64,000 nucleotides of DNA from Vibrio spartinae (GTDB taxonomy: Bacteria > Pseudomonadota > Gammaproteobacteria > Enterobacterales > Vibrionaceae): positions 1,851,001 through 1,915,000 of the forward strand of contig NZ_AP024907.1 in NCBI RefSeq assembly GCF_024347135.1. Direction: 5' to 3'. A model generated the notes under the pieces. It had not been told where the DNA came from, searched no databases, and worked only from the letters and a program-made list of their open reading frames with translations. A program made the translations under genes and the position numbers. Shown in pieces: positions 1-8,643 of the stretch (within the stretch, counting starts at the first letter, position 1; each line of letters begins with the position of its first letter).

Positions 1-125
1 GTATCTGCATTTGGTAGTAATTGTTGATAAAAATAGTCGAGAGACGGGTGTGTAACCCGTTTCTGTTTGAGTTGATATTTCTTTTGCCAGTCAATGCTGG
101 GGGCTTTCAATAGTTTTTTTAGCAT
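1..125 (-). CDS. 3'-5' exonuclease, N-terminal fragment (runs off the window)
   Basis: An open frame on the minus strand starts with ATG at 125-123, one base after the stop of the DUF294 gene, and runs off the left edge without a stop (41 full codons). The peptide begins MLKKLLKAPSIDWQKKY. Tight coupling to a cNMP/CBS/DUF294 gene and the 'SIDW' start fit the DnaQ-like 3'-5' exonuclease that accompanies DUF294 genes in Vibrio. The catalytic motifs lie outside the window, so the product name rests on context and the first residues only. Confidence 0.55.
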   Translation of the reverse strand, partial: MLKKLLKAPSIDWQKKYQLKQKRVTHPSLDYFYQQLLPNAD

Positions 126-126
126 T

Positions 127-2022
127 TTATGATGAACGTGGTGAACTGTTAGCTTTATAACGATATTTCAAAAAGTTTTGCGCATTGCTCAAAATTTGAA
201 ATGCATCTTTTAGGTTACGTCGTTCAAAATCTGAGAGATTTTCCGGCTCAATATTGTTGTCCGGCTCAATGCGATTCTCAACATCGTAGGCCTGATGACG
301 AATACGCACCATTGAAATAAATTCAAGCGCATCTCTGAGGTTTTCACCACCGCCTTTCGGGAGCAAACCCGATTCGATAATATCATCCAATCGCTCAAAT
401 GAATTTTTCGCATGTGAGCCAATGGCAAGGGCGTGAACCCGGATGACATCGGCTAGCGGTGCCGTTCCTCGTCGTTTTAAGTTGATGGAGTTATTGTGGC
501 GACCATCTTTTTCCATCACAAAGTTTTTGAAAAATCCCAGTGGTGGGGTGCGGTTCAACGCATTACGGGCTAGACAAGCGAGGAAACGCGGACTTCTTTG
601 GGCGCGTCTGACAATAAACCGATTGAGTTGTTCTGCCCAGCGAGTTTGTCCATAGACGCCATCCAGATCGAAAAAAATCGATGCATTCAGCAGCGCTTTA
701 GGGTTCGGATCATCAATCCAATCGGAGAAGCAAACTTCCCATTCCTGACGGGTCATCCGCCAAATCGGATTCGTTGCCATTATCCCACCGGTACAATAGC
801 TGTAACCGCAGCGTGCGAGTGCGTCACAAACAAACTGAGAGAGTTTACTGAAATAGGTATCATGTTTGTTAGCATTATAACGATTGTCGAGAATAATCGC
901 GTTATCCTGATCCGTGACCACCAGTTGTTCATCTCTTCCCATTGAACCCAGTGCCAGAAAACAGTAGGGGATCGGTGGCGAACCATATTCTACTTCCGCC
1001 AGCTCAATAATCCGTTGTTTAAAGCTTCTGCCAATCACTGACATCGCAGTGCCAATCATATGGGCATTTGCATCTTCATTAACCAGACGAACAAAACTCT
1101 CTTTCACCTGCTCGGCAATCGTAACCAAATCGTCCACACTATTTTGATGGAATATGCTACTGACTAATAATAGTGAGTTTTGCGACTGATAACGAACCAA
1201 ATCGGTTGTTTCGAGTATGCCTAACGGTTTGTTCTCTTTCAGAATAGGGAGATGGTGAATTTTTTGACGCAACATCACCATCATGGCTTCATAAACATAA
1301 GCATTATGATCAAGTGTTAACAGCTCAGTTGTCATCACTTCACGAATCGGACGCTGTGGAGAAATGCCATTGGCCAATACTCGACTACAAAGGTCTCTGT
1401 CTGTAATGATACCTAACTGAGATTTGTCATCATGGCTGTCTACTGTGGGTTGCTCGGGATTCAATATCAGCAGGGCAGAGACATTTTCTTCGGCCATTTT
1501 TTGCGCTGTTTCATGGATCGATGTTTCAGGGGAAATCCAGATGGTTTCCCCTGTCAGTAAATTCTTAACTTTGGCGGTGGACAGATCATTGGTTTCTACG
1601 GTACTGGAAACCGCATGACGGAGCCTAGTTTTATCATTGACCTCAACAAAGTCGGCAAAGATCTCGTAATTATCATACAGAGACTGGAACAGCGATTCTG
1701 GAACTCGATAGACCAATGTATCTTCAATTGCAGTGACAGGAAAAACGACTTTGTTGTTGGTCAATAATCCCATTTGACCAAACAGATCGCCTTGTGAGAG
1801 ACGGTTATAGAGTTCACCTTTGCGTCGATAAACCTCAACCGCGCCACTTCGGATCATGAACAGCTCCTGAATCGCACCACCGTTTTGAATGATCGGCGTT
1901 CCTTTTCGAAAATAGGTGATTTCTATCTGTTGAACGATCTCTTCAAGAACTACGTCTTCAAACTCGTTGAATGGTGGATATTGGGCAAGAAATTGTTTAA
2001 TTTCCAATAATTCTGTATGCAT
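127..2022 (-). CDS. cNMP-binding / CBS-pair / DUF294 nucleotidyltransferase-like protein
   Basis: A 631-residue cytoplasmic signalling protein. Residues about 20-115 form a cyclic-nucleotide-binding fold (GDLFGQMGLL, then a strand ending in YRVPESLF). Residues about 150-285 hold two CBS repeats (ISPETSIHETAQKM; REVMTTELLTLDHNAYVYEA). From about 300 comes the DUF294 domain with the nucleotidyltransferase signature GSMGRDEQ near residue 357, followed by the DUF294 C-terminal domain. The family often sits beside acetyl-CoA synthetase or exonuclease genes. Here it is co-directional with an exonuclease start one base downstream, so the two are probably one transcript. Enzymatic activity is unproven in the family; regulation by a nucleotide ligand is inferred from the domains. 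Start at 2022 follows AGGGAAA. Confidence 0.88.
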   Translation of the reverse strand: MHTELLEIKQFLAQYPPFNEFEDVVLEEIVQQIEITYFRKGTPIIQNGGAIQELFMIRSGAVEVYRRKGELYNRLSQGDLFGQMGLLTNNKVVFPVTAIEDTLVYRVPESLFQSLYDNYEIFADFVEVNDKTRLRHAVSSTVETNDLSTAKVKNLLTGETIWISPETSIHETAQKMAEENVSALLILNPEQPTVDSHDDKSQLGIITDRDLCSRVLANGISPQRPIREVMTTELLTLDHNAYVYEAMMVMLRQKIHHLPILKENKPLGILETTDLVRYQSQNSLLLVSSIFHQNSVDDLVTIAEQVKESFVRLVNEDANAHMIGTAMSVIGRSFKQRIIELAEVEYGSPPIPYCFLALGSMGRDEQLVVTDQDNAIILDNRYNANKHDTYFSKLSQFVCDALARCGYSYCTGGIMATNPIWRMTRQEWEVCFSDWIDDPNPKALLNASIFFDLDGVYGQTRWAEQLNRFIVRRAQRSPRFLACLARNALNRTPPLGFFKNFVMEKDGRHNNSINLKRRGTAPLADVIRVHALAIGSHAKNSFERLDDIIESGLLPKGGGENLRDALEFISMVRIRHQAYDVENRIEPDNNIEPENLSDFERRNLKDAFQILSNAQNFLKYRYKANSSPRSS

Positions 2023-2134
2023 GTAGGTTTCCCTATAACGAGATAACGAGCTTTTTTATCATCATAGCAGGAAGTTACGTGGGGTTCGATGGAAGAGAAT
2101 GAAATTGTTAAAAAAAAGTAAATTCAGGAGTGAT

Positions 2135-2160
2135 AAAAAAAGCCCGGCTTGTGCCGGGCT
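2135..2160 (-). terminator. Rho-independent terminator of the tctCBA operon
   Basis: Perfect 8-bp arms AGCCCGGC/GCCGGGCT around a TTGT loop (2141-2160). The A-run at 2135-2141 becomes a U-run on the minus-strand transcript. It lies 12 bases past the tctA stop. Confidence 0.88.
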
Positions 2161-2171
2161 GTATATCAAAT

Positions 2172-3701
2172 TCAAGAGTGATGTAATGCGGTTTTCCGTG
2201 TTTTCAGATGACTGAACATGGCACTGATAAATGGACTTATCAGTAACAAGACTGCCAGTGATGTGAATGCTAAAGTAATCGGTCTTTCCCAGAGAAAACT
2301 GAGTTCGCCATCATTGATCATCAGGGCACGCCGAAGATTTTCTTCCATCAACCCACCGAGAATGAATCCAAGTAATAATGGCGCCAGTGGAAAGTTCGCC
2401 AGTCGTAACAAGATAGCTCCGATCGCAATTAAAATCATGATGAAAACATCCATCGTATTGAATGATACGAGATAGACACCGGTAATAGAGAAAAACAAAA
2501 TCATCGGTAGCAGAACGGTTCTTGGTACGGCAAGCAGGCGTGAAATATAAGGAATCAGCGGAAGATTCAAAATAATTAACACGATATTGCCAAAGTACAT
2601 TGAAATAATCACTGACCAGAACACATCCGGATGGTCAACGAATAAGCGTGGCCCGGGTTGAATCCCATAAGCAATCAGTGCACCGAGCATGATCGCTGTT
2701 GTGCCTGAACCGGGAATACCAAGAGTCAGTAACGGTACGAATGAACCACTGGAAGAGGCATTGTTGGCCGATTCAGGCGCAACGAGCCCTCGAATTGAGC
2801 CATGACCGAATAATTCTTTCTTATCTTTAGGGGCCAGATTTCGTTCCATACCATAGCTGAGGAATGCCGCAATAGTGGCACCTGCACCGGGTAAAACACC
2901 GGTAAAGAAACCCAGAATCGAAGAGCGTATTGCAACCGGAGCCGCCTCTTTAAACTCTTCTTTACTGATTTTCATGCTCCCGAGGTCGCTCATTTTTTGG
3001 GTTTCAGTATGACTTGAATCAGCGTCTGGCTTCAGAATTCCCATTAACGTTTCGCCTAAGGCAAACGTTGCCATCGCGAGCATCAGAAAACTAAATCCGT
3101 CCATCAGATCCGTTAAACCAAAAGTAAATCGTTCAACACCGATCCCTTTATCAATTCCTACGGTAGAAAGCATCAGGCCTAAGACTGTCATCATCCACGC
3201 TTTCAAAACTTGTCCTTTGCCGGCAAAAGCAGCGACGGCTGACAGCCCCACTAACATCAGTGCAAAATAGTCGGCTGATTGAAAACTGAGTGAGACCGTG
3301 GCGAGTGCCGGGGCTGCAAACAGTAACATGATGGCGGAGAGTGTTCCCCCCGTAAATGAAGAGTAGGCCGCCAGCGCTAATGCTTTGCCTGCCTGTCCTT
3401 TTTGCGCCATCGGGTATCCGTCAAAAGCGGTAACGACTGTGGATGAGCACCCGGGGGCATTAATCAAAATGGATGAGGTTGAGCCACCAAAGATTGCACC
3501 GTAGTAGACACCGGCCATCAGAATCAAACCGGAAGAGGGTTCCAATCCATAGGTAATAGGGATCATGAGAGCAATCGCTGAAATAGGCCCTAATCCCGGT
3601 AACATCCCGATAAATGTACCGACAAAGCATCCGATAATCACCATCATCAGATTCATCGGTAGGACTGCAGTGCTGAGCCCCTGAAGAATTCCATCTAACA
3701 T
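2172..3701 (-). CDS. tctA: Tripartite tricarboxylate transporter, large membrane subunit TctA
   Basis: About 509 residues with many hydrophobic helices. It begins MLDGILQGLSTAVLPMN and carries the glycine/proline-rich loops of TctA (FIGMLPGLGPISAIALMIP; FGGSTSSILINAPG; LGIPGSGTTAIMLGAL). TctA is the large inner-membrane subunit that imports tri- or dicarboxylates delivered by TctC, driven by an ion gradient. The open frame extends 11 codons further upstream into tctB, but ATG at 3701 is preferred: AAGGAG sits eight bases before it and the usual TctA start is matched. It is the last gene of tctC-tctB-tctA. The substrate is probably citrate or a related acid, inferred from the neighbouring CitA-type sensor. 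Confidence 0.93.
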   Translation of the reverse strand: MLDGILQGLSTAVLPMNLMMVIIGCFVGTFIGMLPGLGPISAIALMIPITYGLEPSSGLILMAGVYYGAIFGGSTSSILINAPGCSSTVVTAFDGYPMAQKGQAGKALALAAYSSFTGGTLSAIMLLFAAPALATVSLSFQSADYFALMLVGLSAVAAFAGKGQVLKAWMMTVLGLMLSTVGIDKGIGVERFTFGLTDLMDGFSFLMLAMATFALGETLMGILKPDADSSHTETQKMSDLGSMKISKEEFKEAAPVAIRSSILGFFTGVLPGAGATIAAFLSYGMERNLAPKDKKELFGHGSIRGLVAPESANNASSSGSFVPLLTLGIPGSGTTAIMLGALIAYGIQPGPRLFVDHPDVFWSVIISMYFGNIVLIILNLPLIPYISRLLAVPRTVLLPMILFFSITGVYLVSFNTMDVFIMILIAIGAILLRLANFPLAPLLLGFILGGLMEENLRRALMINDGELSFLWERPITLAFTSLAVLLLISPFISAMFSHLKTRKTALHHS

Positions 3702-3711
3702 TGCAGTCTCC

Positions 3712-4209
3712 TTACCAGATGGTGAAAATGACACCGGGCTCCAGATAAATATCCAGACCTTGGGTCAGCAATAGATAAAAGCTTAAGACAAAGGGAAATG
3801 ACGCCCCGAACAGGACTTTTTTACGTCGTTCGCCTAAGAGATAAAACCCGATAGCCAGAAAGAGTGTTGTGGCGATGACAAAGCCGACATAGGTCAGTCC
3901 AATGCCATAGAGCGTCATTAAAACTAAAAAGCTGATTAGTAATTTCCAGTTGAATTGGAGGACCGCACCACTTTTTTTATCGGGTTGTCCGGTAACGAGC
4001 AGTGCCACAGAAAGAATGGTGCCAATATAAGTGAGTAGTATCGGTAAGGTTCTGGCGGTAAAGGGTTCGTATTCGTCACCGGGAAACAGGGGAATATTGA
4101 ATGTTTGATAACCATAAACCAGACAAAGTGCGAGAAAGATCAATGCACCGACTCTGTCTCGACATAACAAATATTGACTTGAGAGCATTGGATTTCTTTT
4201 AGTAGACAT
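3712..4209 (-). CDS. tctB: Tripartite tricarboxylate transporter, small membrane subunit TctB
   Basis: A 165-residue membrane protein with about four hydrophobic segments (for example VGALIFLALCLVYGYQTFNI and LTYVGFVIATTLFLAIGFYLL) and a hydrophilic stretch after helix 2, the layout of the poorly conserved TctB subunit. It lies between tctC and tctA, ten bases before the tctA start. The start at 4209 is preceded by GGAG nine bases upstream. TctB is required with TctA for TctC-dependent uptake. The call rests mostly on gene position, length and topology. Confidence 0.87.
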   Translation of the reverse strand: MSTKRNPMLSSQYLLCRDRVGALIFLALCLVYGYQTFNIPLFPGDEYEPFTARTLPILLTYIGTILSVALLVTGQPDKKSGAVLQFNWKLLISFLVLMTLYGIGLTYVGFVIATTLFLAIGFYLLGERRKKVLFGASFPFVLSFYLLLTQGLDIYLEPGVIFTIW

Positions 4210-4237
4210 CTATCCGACTCCATTGGGGGTGAGGGGC

Positions 4238-4300
4238 GTCATATACAGGTAGCCTGGACGGGGGAACCTCAACAAAGGATTCAGCAAACCTGTATATGAC
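4238..4300 (-). other. Intercistronic hairpin between tctC and tctB
   Basis: A perfect 13-bp inverted repeat, GTCATATACAGGT (4238-4250) and ACCTGTATATGAC (4288-4300), with a 37-base loop and no U-run on the minus strand. This arrangement commonly protects the 3' end of an abundant binding-protein message or attenuates the downstream membrane genes; that role is inferred. Confidence 0.6.
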
Positions 4301-4323
4301 AGTTTGTGTTCTTATTTAGGGAA

Positions 4324-5292
4324 TTATTGAATAAAGCCTAATTCACGCATCAGGGTTCTCATCTGTTTTTCCTGTGCTTCAAGAAAAGCATTGAATTCTG
4401 GTGCTGGTTTATAGTTATCGACCCAGCCGTTGCGATCCCGAAGCGTTTTCCATTCCGGTGTTTGGTACATTTTTTCTAGAACTTTGTCCCATTCAGCTAC
4501 TTTTTCTTTGCTCACTCCCGGCGCTGCAAAAAAGCCGCGCCAGTTGGCAAACACAGTTGGATTGCCATTCTCTGTTAATGTCGGAATATCCGGTGCAGAA
4601 GAGAGACGTTCCGGTGCGGTGACGGCCACAATTCTGATTTGTCCTGCTTTTGACATTTCAAGCACTTCACCTAAACCGGTTGAAAGGAGCTGTGTTTCTC
4701 CGGATAGCAGGGCCGCCATTGCTTTACCCCCGCCATCATATGCGATGTAACGAACTGCTCTCGGATTCAATTTTTCCCCTTTGAATGCTTCAGCAACGAC
4801 CAGATGATCCGTGCTTCCCCGGGCTGAACCACCTGCAATCTTGATTTTCCGCGGGTTGTCTTGGAAATCGGCAACAATATCTTTCCAGGTTTTATATTTT
4901 GAATCGGCACGCACGACAATGGCACTGTAATCAGAAACAATTGATGCGACAGGGGTCATGTCTCGAAATGACTGAGGGAAAACCCCGGAAAGGGAGCGGA
5001 CAACAATCGGACTTGAGTTGACCATCAGAGTATCTTGCTGCCGGTCTGCGGTTTCAATCAGATGAGCAATGGCTTTGCCGCCACCGCCACCGGACATATT
5101 TTGAAAAGAAACGTGATCAATCAGCTTGGATTTAAATAACACATCACCTGTTCCCCGTGCCGTCATGTCCCAGCCACCACCGGCACCACCGGGAATCAGA
5201 AAGTGGATATCCTCAATATCCGCAGCCAGTGTACTGATGGAAAAGCCAGCTGCGAGCATGGATATGATCAGGCGGGTTTTCAGTTGCTTCAT
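4324..5292 (-). CDS. tctC: Periplasmic tricarboxylate-binding protein TctC (BUG family)
   Basis: 322 residues with a clear signal peptide (MKQLKTRLIISMLAAGF, cleavage after about ALA24). The mature part begins DIEDIHFLIPGGAGGGWDMTAR, the ligand-loop signature of the BUG/TctC family, and later carries GGSARGSTDHL and YDGGGKAMAALLSGE. It captures a carboxylate (citrate, tricarballylate or similar) and hands it to TctAB. It is the first gene of tctCBA, transcribed away from a CitA/CitB-type two-component system across a 290-bp divergent region. AAGGAA precedes the ATG. A long hairpin follows the gene, consistent with excess binding protein over membrane subunits. Confidence 0.93.
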   Translation of the reverse strand: MKQLKTRLIISMLAAGFSISTLAADIEDIHFLIPGGAGGGWDMTARGTGDVLFKSKLIDHVSFQNMSGGGGGKAIAHLIETADRQQDTLMVNSSPIVVRSLSGVFPQSFRDMTPVASIVSDYSAIVVRADSKYKTWKDIVADFQDNPRKIKIAGGSARGSTDHLVVAEAFKGEKLNPRAVRYIAYDGGGKAMAALLSGETQLLSTGLGEVLEMSKAGQIRIVAVTAPERLSSAPDIPTLTENGNPTVFANWRGFFAAPGVSKEKVAEWDKVLEKMYQTPEWKTLRDRNGWVDNYKPAPEFNAFLEAQEKQMRTLMRELGFIQ

Positions 5293-5582
5293 AATTCACG
5301 TTCCTTTTGCAGTGTGCAATTAATGCTTTATCGGTTTTATGCTTGGTTTGTTTTATTGTTGTCCTTATGGGATCACTTCATCCGCGATGACATGGTAAAA
5401 GTTATACAAATGTTAATTATTTGTCCTGTTTGTGGTGATAAAAGTGAATAATGAGCATTAGTCATATTTTGTTCATATTGGTCACAGAATGTAATGCGTT
5501 GAATCAATCACAGTTATTCGTTATGTAACTCTTAACAATGTTAGATAAATGTTAATGTACAGCTTCGTTTCTGGAGGTGCAT
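5293..5582. promoter_or_regulatory. Divergent control region tctC / CitA-type kinase
   Basis: 290 bases between the divergent starts of tctC and the sensor kinase. AT-rich, with several TTAATGTT/AACAATGTT-like motifs (about 5500-5555). Binding of the response regulator here is expected from the arrangement. I cannot define a convincing -35/-10 pair or operator by eye. Confidence 0.5.
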
Positions 5583-7199
5583 ATGACATGGAATGAGATT
5601 AGTTTCCGTAAACGGATGTTGATCATCATGACGTTTTCAGGGCTCGTTGAGTTGCTGATTCTGGCATTGGCCGGTTTTTCTTATATTCGCCATCAGCAAG
5701 AAGAAGATATGGGGCAGAAGGCATTGCGTGTTGCCACGTTTTTGTCTGAATCCCCAGCGGTGATTGAGATGATTCGTCAGGAAGATACCAGTCAGCAACA
5801 GTATTACCGTGATCTGACTTATATGATCGGCGCAGCATTTATTGTCATTGGGAATCATCAGGGGATTCGGCTGGTTCACCCGCTAGAGCAGCGAATTGGT
5901 CTGCCGATGGTTGGCGGAGATAACCAGAAGGCATTGCGAGCAGGGCAGTCTTATATCTCGTTTGCCCGTGGTTCTTTAGGCCGTTCAGTCCGGGGAAAGT
6001 CCGCGGTGATTGATGCATCTGGCCATATCATTGGTGTCGTGTCGGTCGGCTATCTGATTGAGCGATTACAAGATAGGGTTCAACCCTATTTGCACTATCT
6101 GTTGATTATTGTGGTCTTGGTGGTGGTGGTGAATGGACTCATTTCTGGATATATCTCCCGACGTTTTCAAAAAGCAATTCTCGGCTTCGAGCCTGAAGAG
6201 ATTGGTCGTCTCTACGGAGAACTCGATGTCACGATGAGCACGTTAAAGGAAGGCATTCTGAGTATCGATGAAAAGGGTTATCTTCGCTCTATCAACCGAA
6301 GTGCCTGCGACATTCTGGGGATTGATAAAGACACAGCACTGAACCATTTGTTAACGGATTCGTTGCACGACAGTAATCTCTATACTCTATTGGAAACCGG
6401 GGAAATCGATAGTGATATTGAATTATATCTCAATCACCAATGGTTGATCGCCAACCGGAGCCCGATTGTTGTCGATGGGCGGGTCGTTGGTGCGGTTGCC
6501 AGCTTTCGATTGCGTGATGAAATTAATGATTTAACCGAGCAGCTTTCCCAGACAAAAGCTTATGCGGAACTGTTGCGTTCGCAGACGCATGAACATCGGA
6601 ATAAACTCAATACAATCAGTGGATTAGTTCAAATGGGAGAGCTGGAATCAGTTCAACAACTTATTGGTCAGGAGACCGAACATTATCAGACCTTGATCGA
6701 ATTTTTGCGGGGGGCGATCAAAGATCCGTTGATTGCGGGAATGTTGCTGGGTAAAAGTGAACGGGCGCGGGAATTGTCGCTGGAGCTGCGGGTTGAAGAG
6801 GGAACGACGCTGGATATATTACCTGATCATCTCCATGCCGAAGATGTTGTGACAATATTGGGGAATTTAATTGATAATGCCTTTGAAGCGGTATTGACAT
6901 CGGTGCGGCAAAGTAAACATATTGCTTATGAACGGCGTATCATTGATGTATCGATCAGTGACTATGGCAATGAGATTATTCTGGAAGTGGATGACCAAGG
7001 ATGTGGCCTACCGGAAGGCGTCAGGGTTGATATGCTGACAGAGAGAGGGGTATCCAGTAAAAGCGCTCAGGGGCGAGGCGTCGGATTGTTTCTGGTGCAG
7101 CAGTTGACGGACAGATATCACGGACAGTTGGAAATGTTCGATAAAAAAGGAAATGGTACAAGAATGACGGTTTATTTGCCCAAGGAACCATTGATATGA
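5583..7199 (+). CDS. CitA/DcuS-family sensor histidine kinase (tricarboxylate sensor next to tct)
   Basis: 538 residues. Helix 1 at about 11-35; periplasmic PASp/CitA-like ligand domain (RLVHP near 97-101, GGDNQKALRAG, RGKSAVID); helix 2 at about 171-191; cytoplasmic PAS (GILSIDEKGYLRSINRSAC); then a kinase core with phospho-acceptor His336 in THEHRNKLNTI, N-box NLIDNAFEA, G1 DDQGCGLPEG and G2 GRGVGLFLVQQL. The ATG at 5583 is chosen over an in-frame GTG at 5577 because the GTG lies inside the Shine-Dalgarno GGAGG. The response regulator overlaps its end by four bases (ATGA). It should sense an external di- or tricarboxylate and activate tctCBA; this is inferred from divergence. Confidence 0.9.
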   Translation: MTWNEISFRKRMLIIMTFSGLVELLILALAGFSYIRHQQEEDMGQKALRVATFLSESPAVIEMIRQEDTSQQQYYRDLTYMIGAAFIVIGNHQGIRLVHPLEQRIGLPMVGGDNQKALRAGQSYISFARGSLGRSVRGKSAVIDASGHIIGVVSVGYLIERLQDRVQPYLHYLLIIVVLVVVVNGLISGYISRRFQKAILGFEPEEIGRLYGELDVTMSTLKEGILSIDEKGYLRSINRSACDILGIDKDTALNHLLTDSLHDSNLYTLLETGEIDSDIELYLNHQWLIANRSPIVVDGRVVGAVASFRLRDEINDLTEQLSQTKAYAELLRSQTHEHRNKLNTISGLVQMGELESVQQLIGQETEHYQTLIEFLRGAIKDPLIAGMLLGKSERARELSLELRVEEGTTLDILPDHLHAEDVVTILGNLIDNAFEAVLTSVRQSKHIAYERRIIDVSISDYGNEIILEVDDQGCGLPEGVRVDMLTERGVSSKSAQGRGVGLFLVQQLTDRYHGQLEMFDKKGNGTRMTVYLPKEPLI

Positions 7200-7876
7200 A
7201 TACCAGAGTCATGATTATTGAAGATGATCTGGTGATTGCTCAGCTTCATCAGCGTTATTTGGAACAAATCGGTGGCTTCGAGGTTGTCGGCATTGCAACC
7301 AATAAAGTCGAGGCTGAGATGCAATTGTCACTTCTTACACCGGATTTGGTTCTTTTAGATGTTTATTTACCGGATGGAACTGGATTGGATATTTTGCAGC
7401 AGTCGAGAAACAATCAGGATCAGTGTGATGTGATTTTGATTACGGCAGCTAGAGATGTCGGCACATTACAACAGGCTATGCGTTATGGTGTGGTTGATTA
7501 TTTACTGAAACCTGTCGTGTTTTCCCGACTTGAATCCGCAATGCAAAAATATCAGCAACTGCGGCAACAGTTGACCGAAGCGGGAGGGCTTGATCAGGGG
7601 TTAGTCGATAAAATGCTTTCTAATTCAGTCAGGGCAGCAACGACATGTGTCGAAAAACTCCCGAAAGGCATTGATGCCGTAACTTTGGATAAAATCCGCA
7701 AGCTCTTTCAAGACAATGTCTCGCTGACCGCGGATGAGGCCGGAGAACAGATCGGAGCAAGCCGAACCACTGCCAGACGCTATCTGGAGTATCTGAATGG
7801 TACCGGAGAACTGCTCTCTGATGTCAATTATGGGACTGTAGGCCGTCCTGAACGGTGTTATCAGCGTAAGAGATAA
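7196..7876 (+). CDS. CitB/DcuR-family response regulator
   Basis: 226 residues. Receiver domain about 1-120 with acidic pocket Glu9/Asp10/Asp11, phospho-acceptor Asp55 (LVLLDVYLPDGTG), Thr83 and Lys105 (YLLKP). A linker carries LPKGIDAVTLDKI, followed by a C-terminal helix-turn-helix of the CitB type (TADEAGEQIGASRTTARRYLEYL) ending in GTVGRPERCY. It is the partner of the kinase it overlaps by four bases. The second CitA/CitB pair of the window (11.8-14.1 kb) has the same layout, so the two are paralogues. The target is probably the divergent tctCBA promoter; tct operons in Salmonella instead use an OmpR-type regulator (TctD). Confidence 0.9.
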   Translation: MNTRVMIIEDDLVIAQLHQRYLEQIGGFEVVGIATNKVEAEMQLSLLTPDLVLLDVYLPDGTGLDILQQSRNNQDQCDVILITAARDVGTLQQAMRYGVVDYLLKPVVFSRLESAMQKYQQLRQQLTEAGGLDQGLVDKMLSNSVRAATTCVEKLPKGIDAVTLDKIRKLFQDNVSLTADEAGEQIGASRTTARRYLEYLNGTGELLSDVNYGTVGRPERCYQRKR

Positions 7877-7900
7877 AAGAGAAGAGATAAAAAGATAGTC

Positions 7901-7931
7901 ATATGCAGTGAGCCGTTGACCCACTGCATAT
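7901..7931. terminator. Hairpin between convergent genes
   Basis: 10-bp arms ATATGCAGTG/CACTGCATAT around an 11-base loop, between the regulator stop (7876) and the minus-strand HAD gene stop (7957). The U-tract is poor on both strands (ATTTAC on plus), so it is a candidate bidirectional terminator only. Confidence 0.45.
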
Positions 7932-7956
7932 ATTTACAAGATGAACTACAGATTTT

Positions 7957-8643
7957 TTAACCAAGGCAGAGCTGCGTTAAGAAATGGTCAATATGCTCTC
8001 CCACCTCTGCCGGCGTTGAAGCCCGTCTCATCTGTTCCATCGAAGGGAGCTGATTATTTTGATAATATTCCGCTGAAACAAAGGCATCACTGGCACGATA
8101 GCGTAATGTATCCTGATCAGCTGAGCCGTCACCAACAATGATAAACTTACCCGTGGTTTTATTCTGACTTTTCCATTGTTCAATGACCTGGACTTTCCCC
8201 TTTGAGGAAAGGAGTGGGGAAGGTCGTATACTGAGCACTCTATTTCCCAGCCAGATAAAACGATTCGCAGTGAGTTGATCATATTGAATGCCCCATGCAT
8301 CTAATAACGGGGCGATCCATTCCGTATAACCGCCAGAAATCACATGGAGCTTGATACCTTTGTCGGTTAACGAACGGAATGTATCTTTTAATACGGGATC
8401 CAAAGCATCCACTCGGCTTGCAACATACTGATCGATTGTTTGCTTGGTGACAAACATCGCAGTTCTGAGCATGAGCAGTTTCTCTTGCCAAGTTGCACGT
8501 CCGGCAAATGCCCGCGGTGCGATTTCTGCCAGATACCGCATTGTTTCATCACCACCTTTTTTATGACTCAATGCAATTTTCAAGACTTCTACCGTACTCT
8601 CTTCCGGAAGTATCGTATTATCAAAATCAAAGATGACGTTCAT
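7957..8643 (-). CDS. HAD-superfamily phosphatase (SerB/MtnX-like, class IB)
   Basis: 228 residues with all four HAD motifs: motif I FDFDNT (Asp6 and Asp8 catalytic), motif II Ser103 in VISGGYTEW, motif III Lys148/Lys150 in SSKGKVQVIEQW, motif IV VGDGSADQDTL (Asp172, Asp176). The helical cap between motifs I and II fits the phosphoserine-phosphatase-like branch. The ATG overlaps the stop of the upstream acyltransferase gene (ATGA), so the two are translationally coupled. Because HAD-IB phosphatases occur fused to PlsC acyltransferases in some bacteria, a lipid phosphate substrate is possible. The exact substrate cannot be read from sequence. Confidence 0.82.
   Translation of the reverse strand: MNVIFDFDNTILPEESTVEVLKIALSHKKGGDETMRYLAEIAPRAFAGRATWQEKLLMLRTAMFVTKQTIDQYVASRVDALDPVLKDTFRSLTDKGIKLHVISGGYTEWIAPLLDAWGIQYDQLTANRFIWLGNRVLSIRPSPLLSSKGKVQVIEQWKSQNKTTGKFIIVGDGSADQDTLRYRASDAFVSAEYYQNNQLPSMEQMRRASTPAEVGEHIDHFLTQLCLG

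Noticed and set aside
3702..3734. N-terminal extension of TctA into tctB
   Set aside because: The extension overlaps tctB, lacks a ribosome-binding site, and ATG 3701 has AAGGAG and matches the family start.
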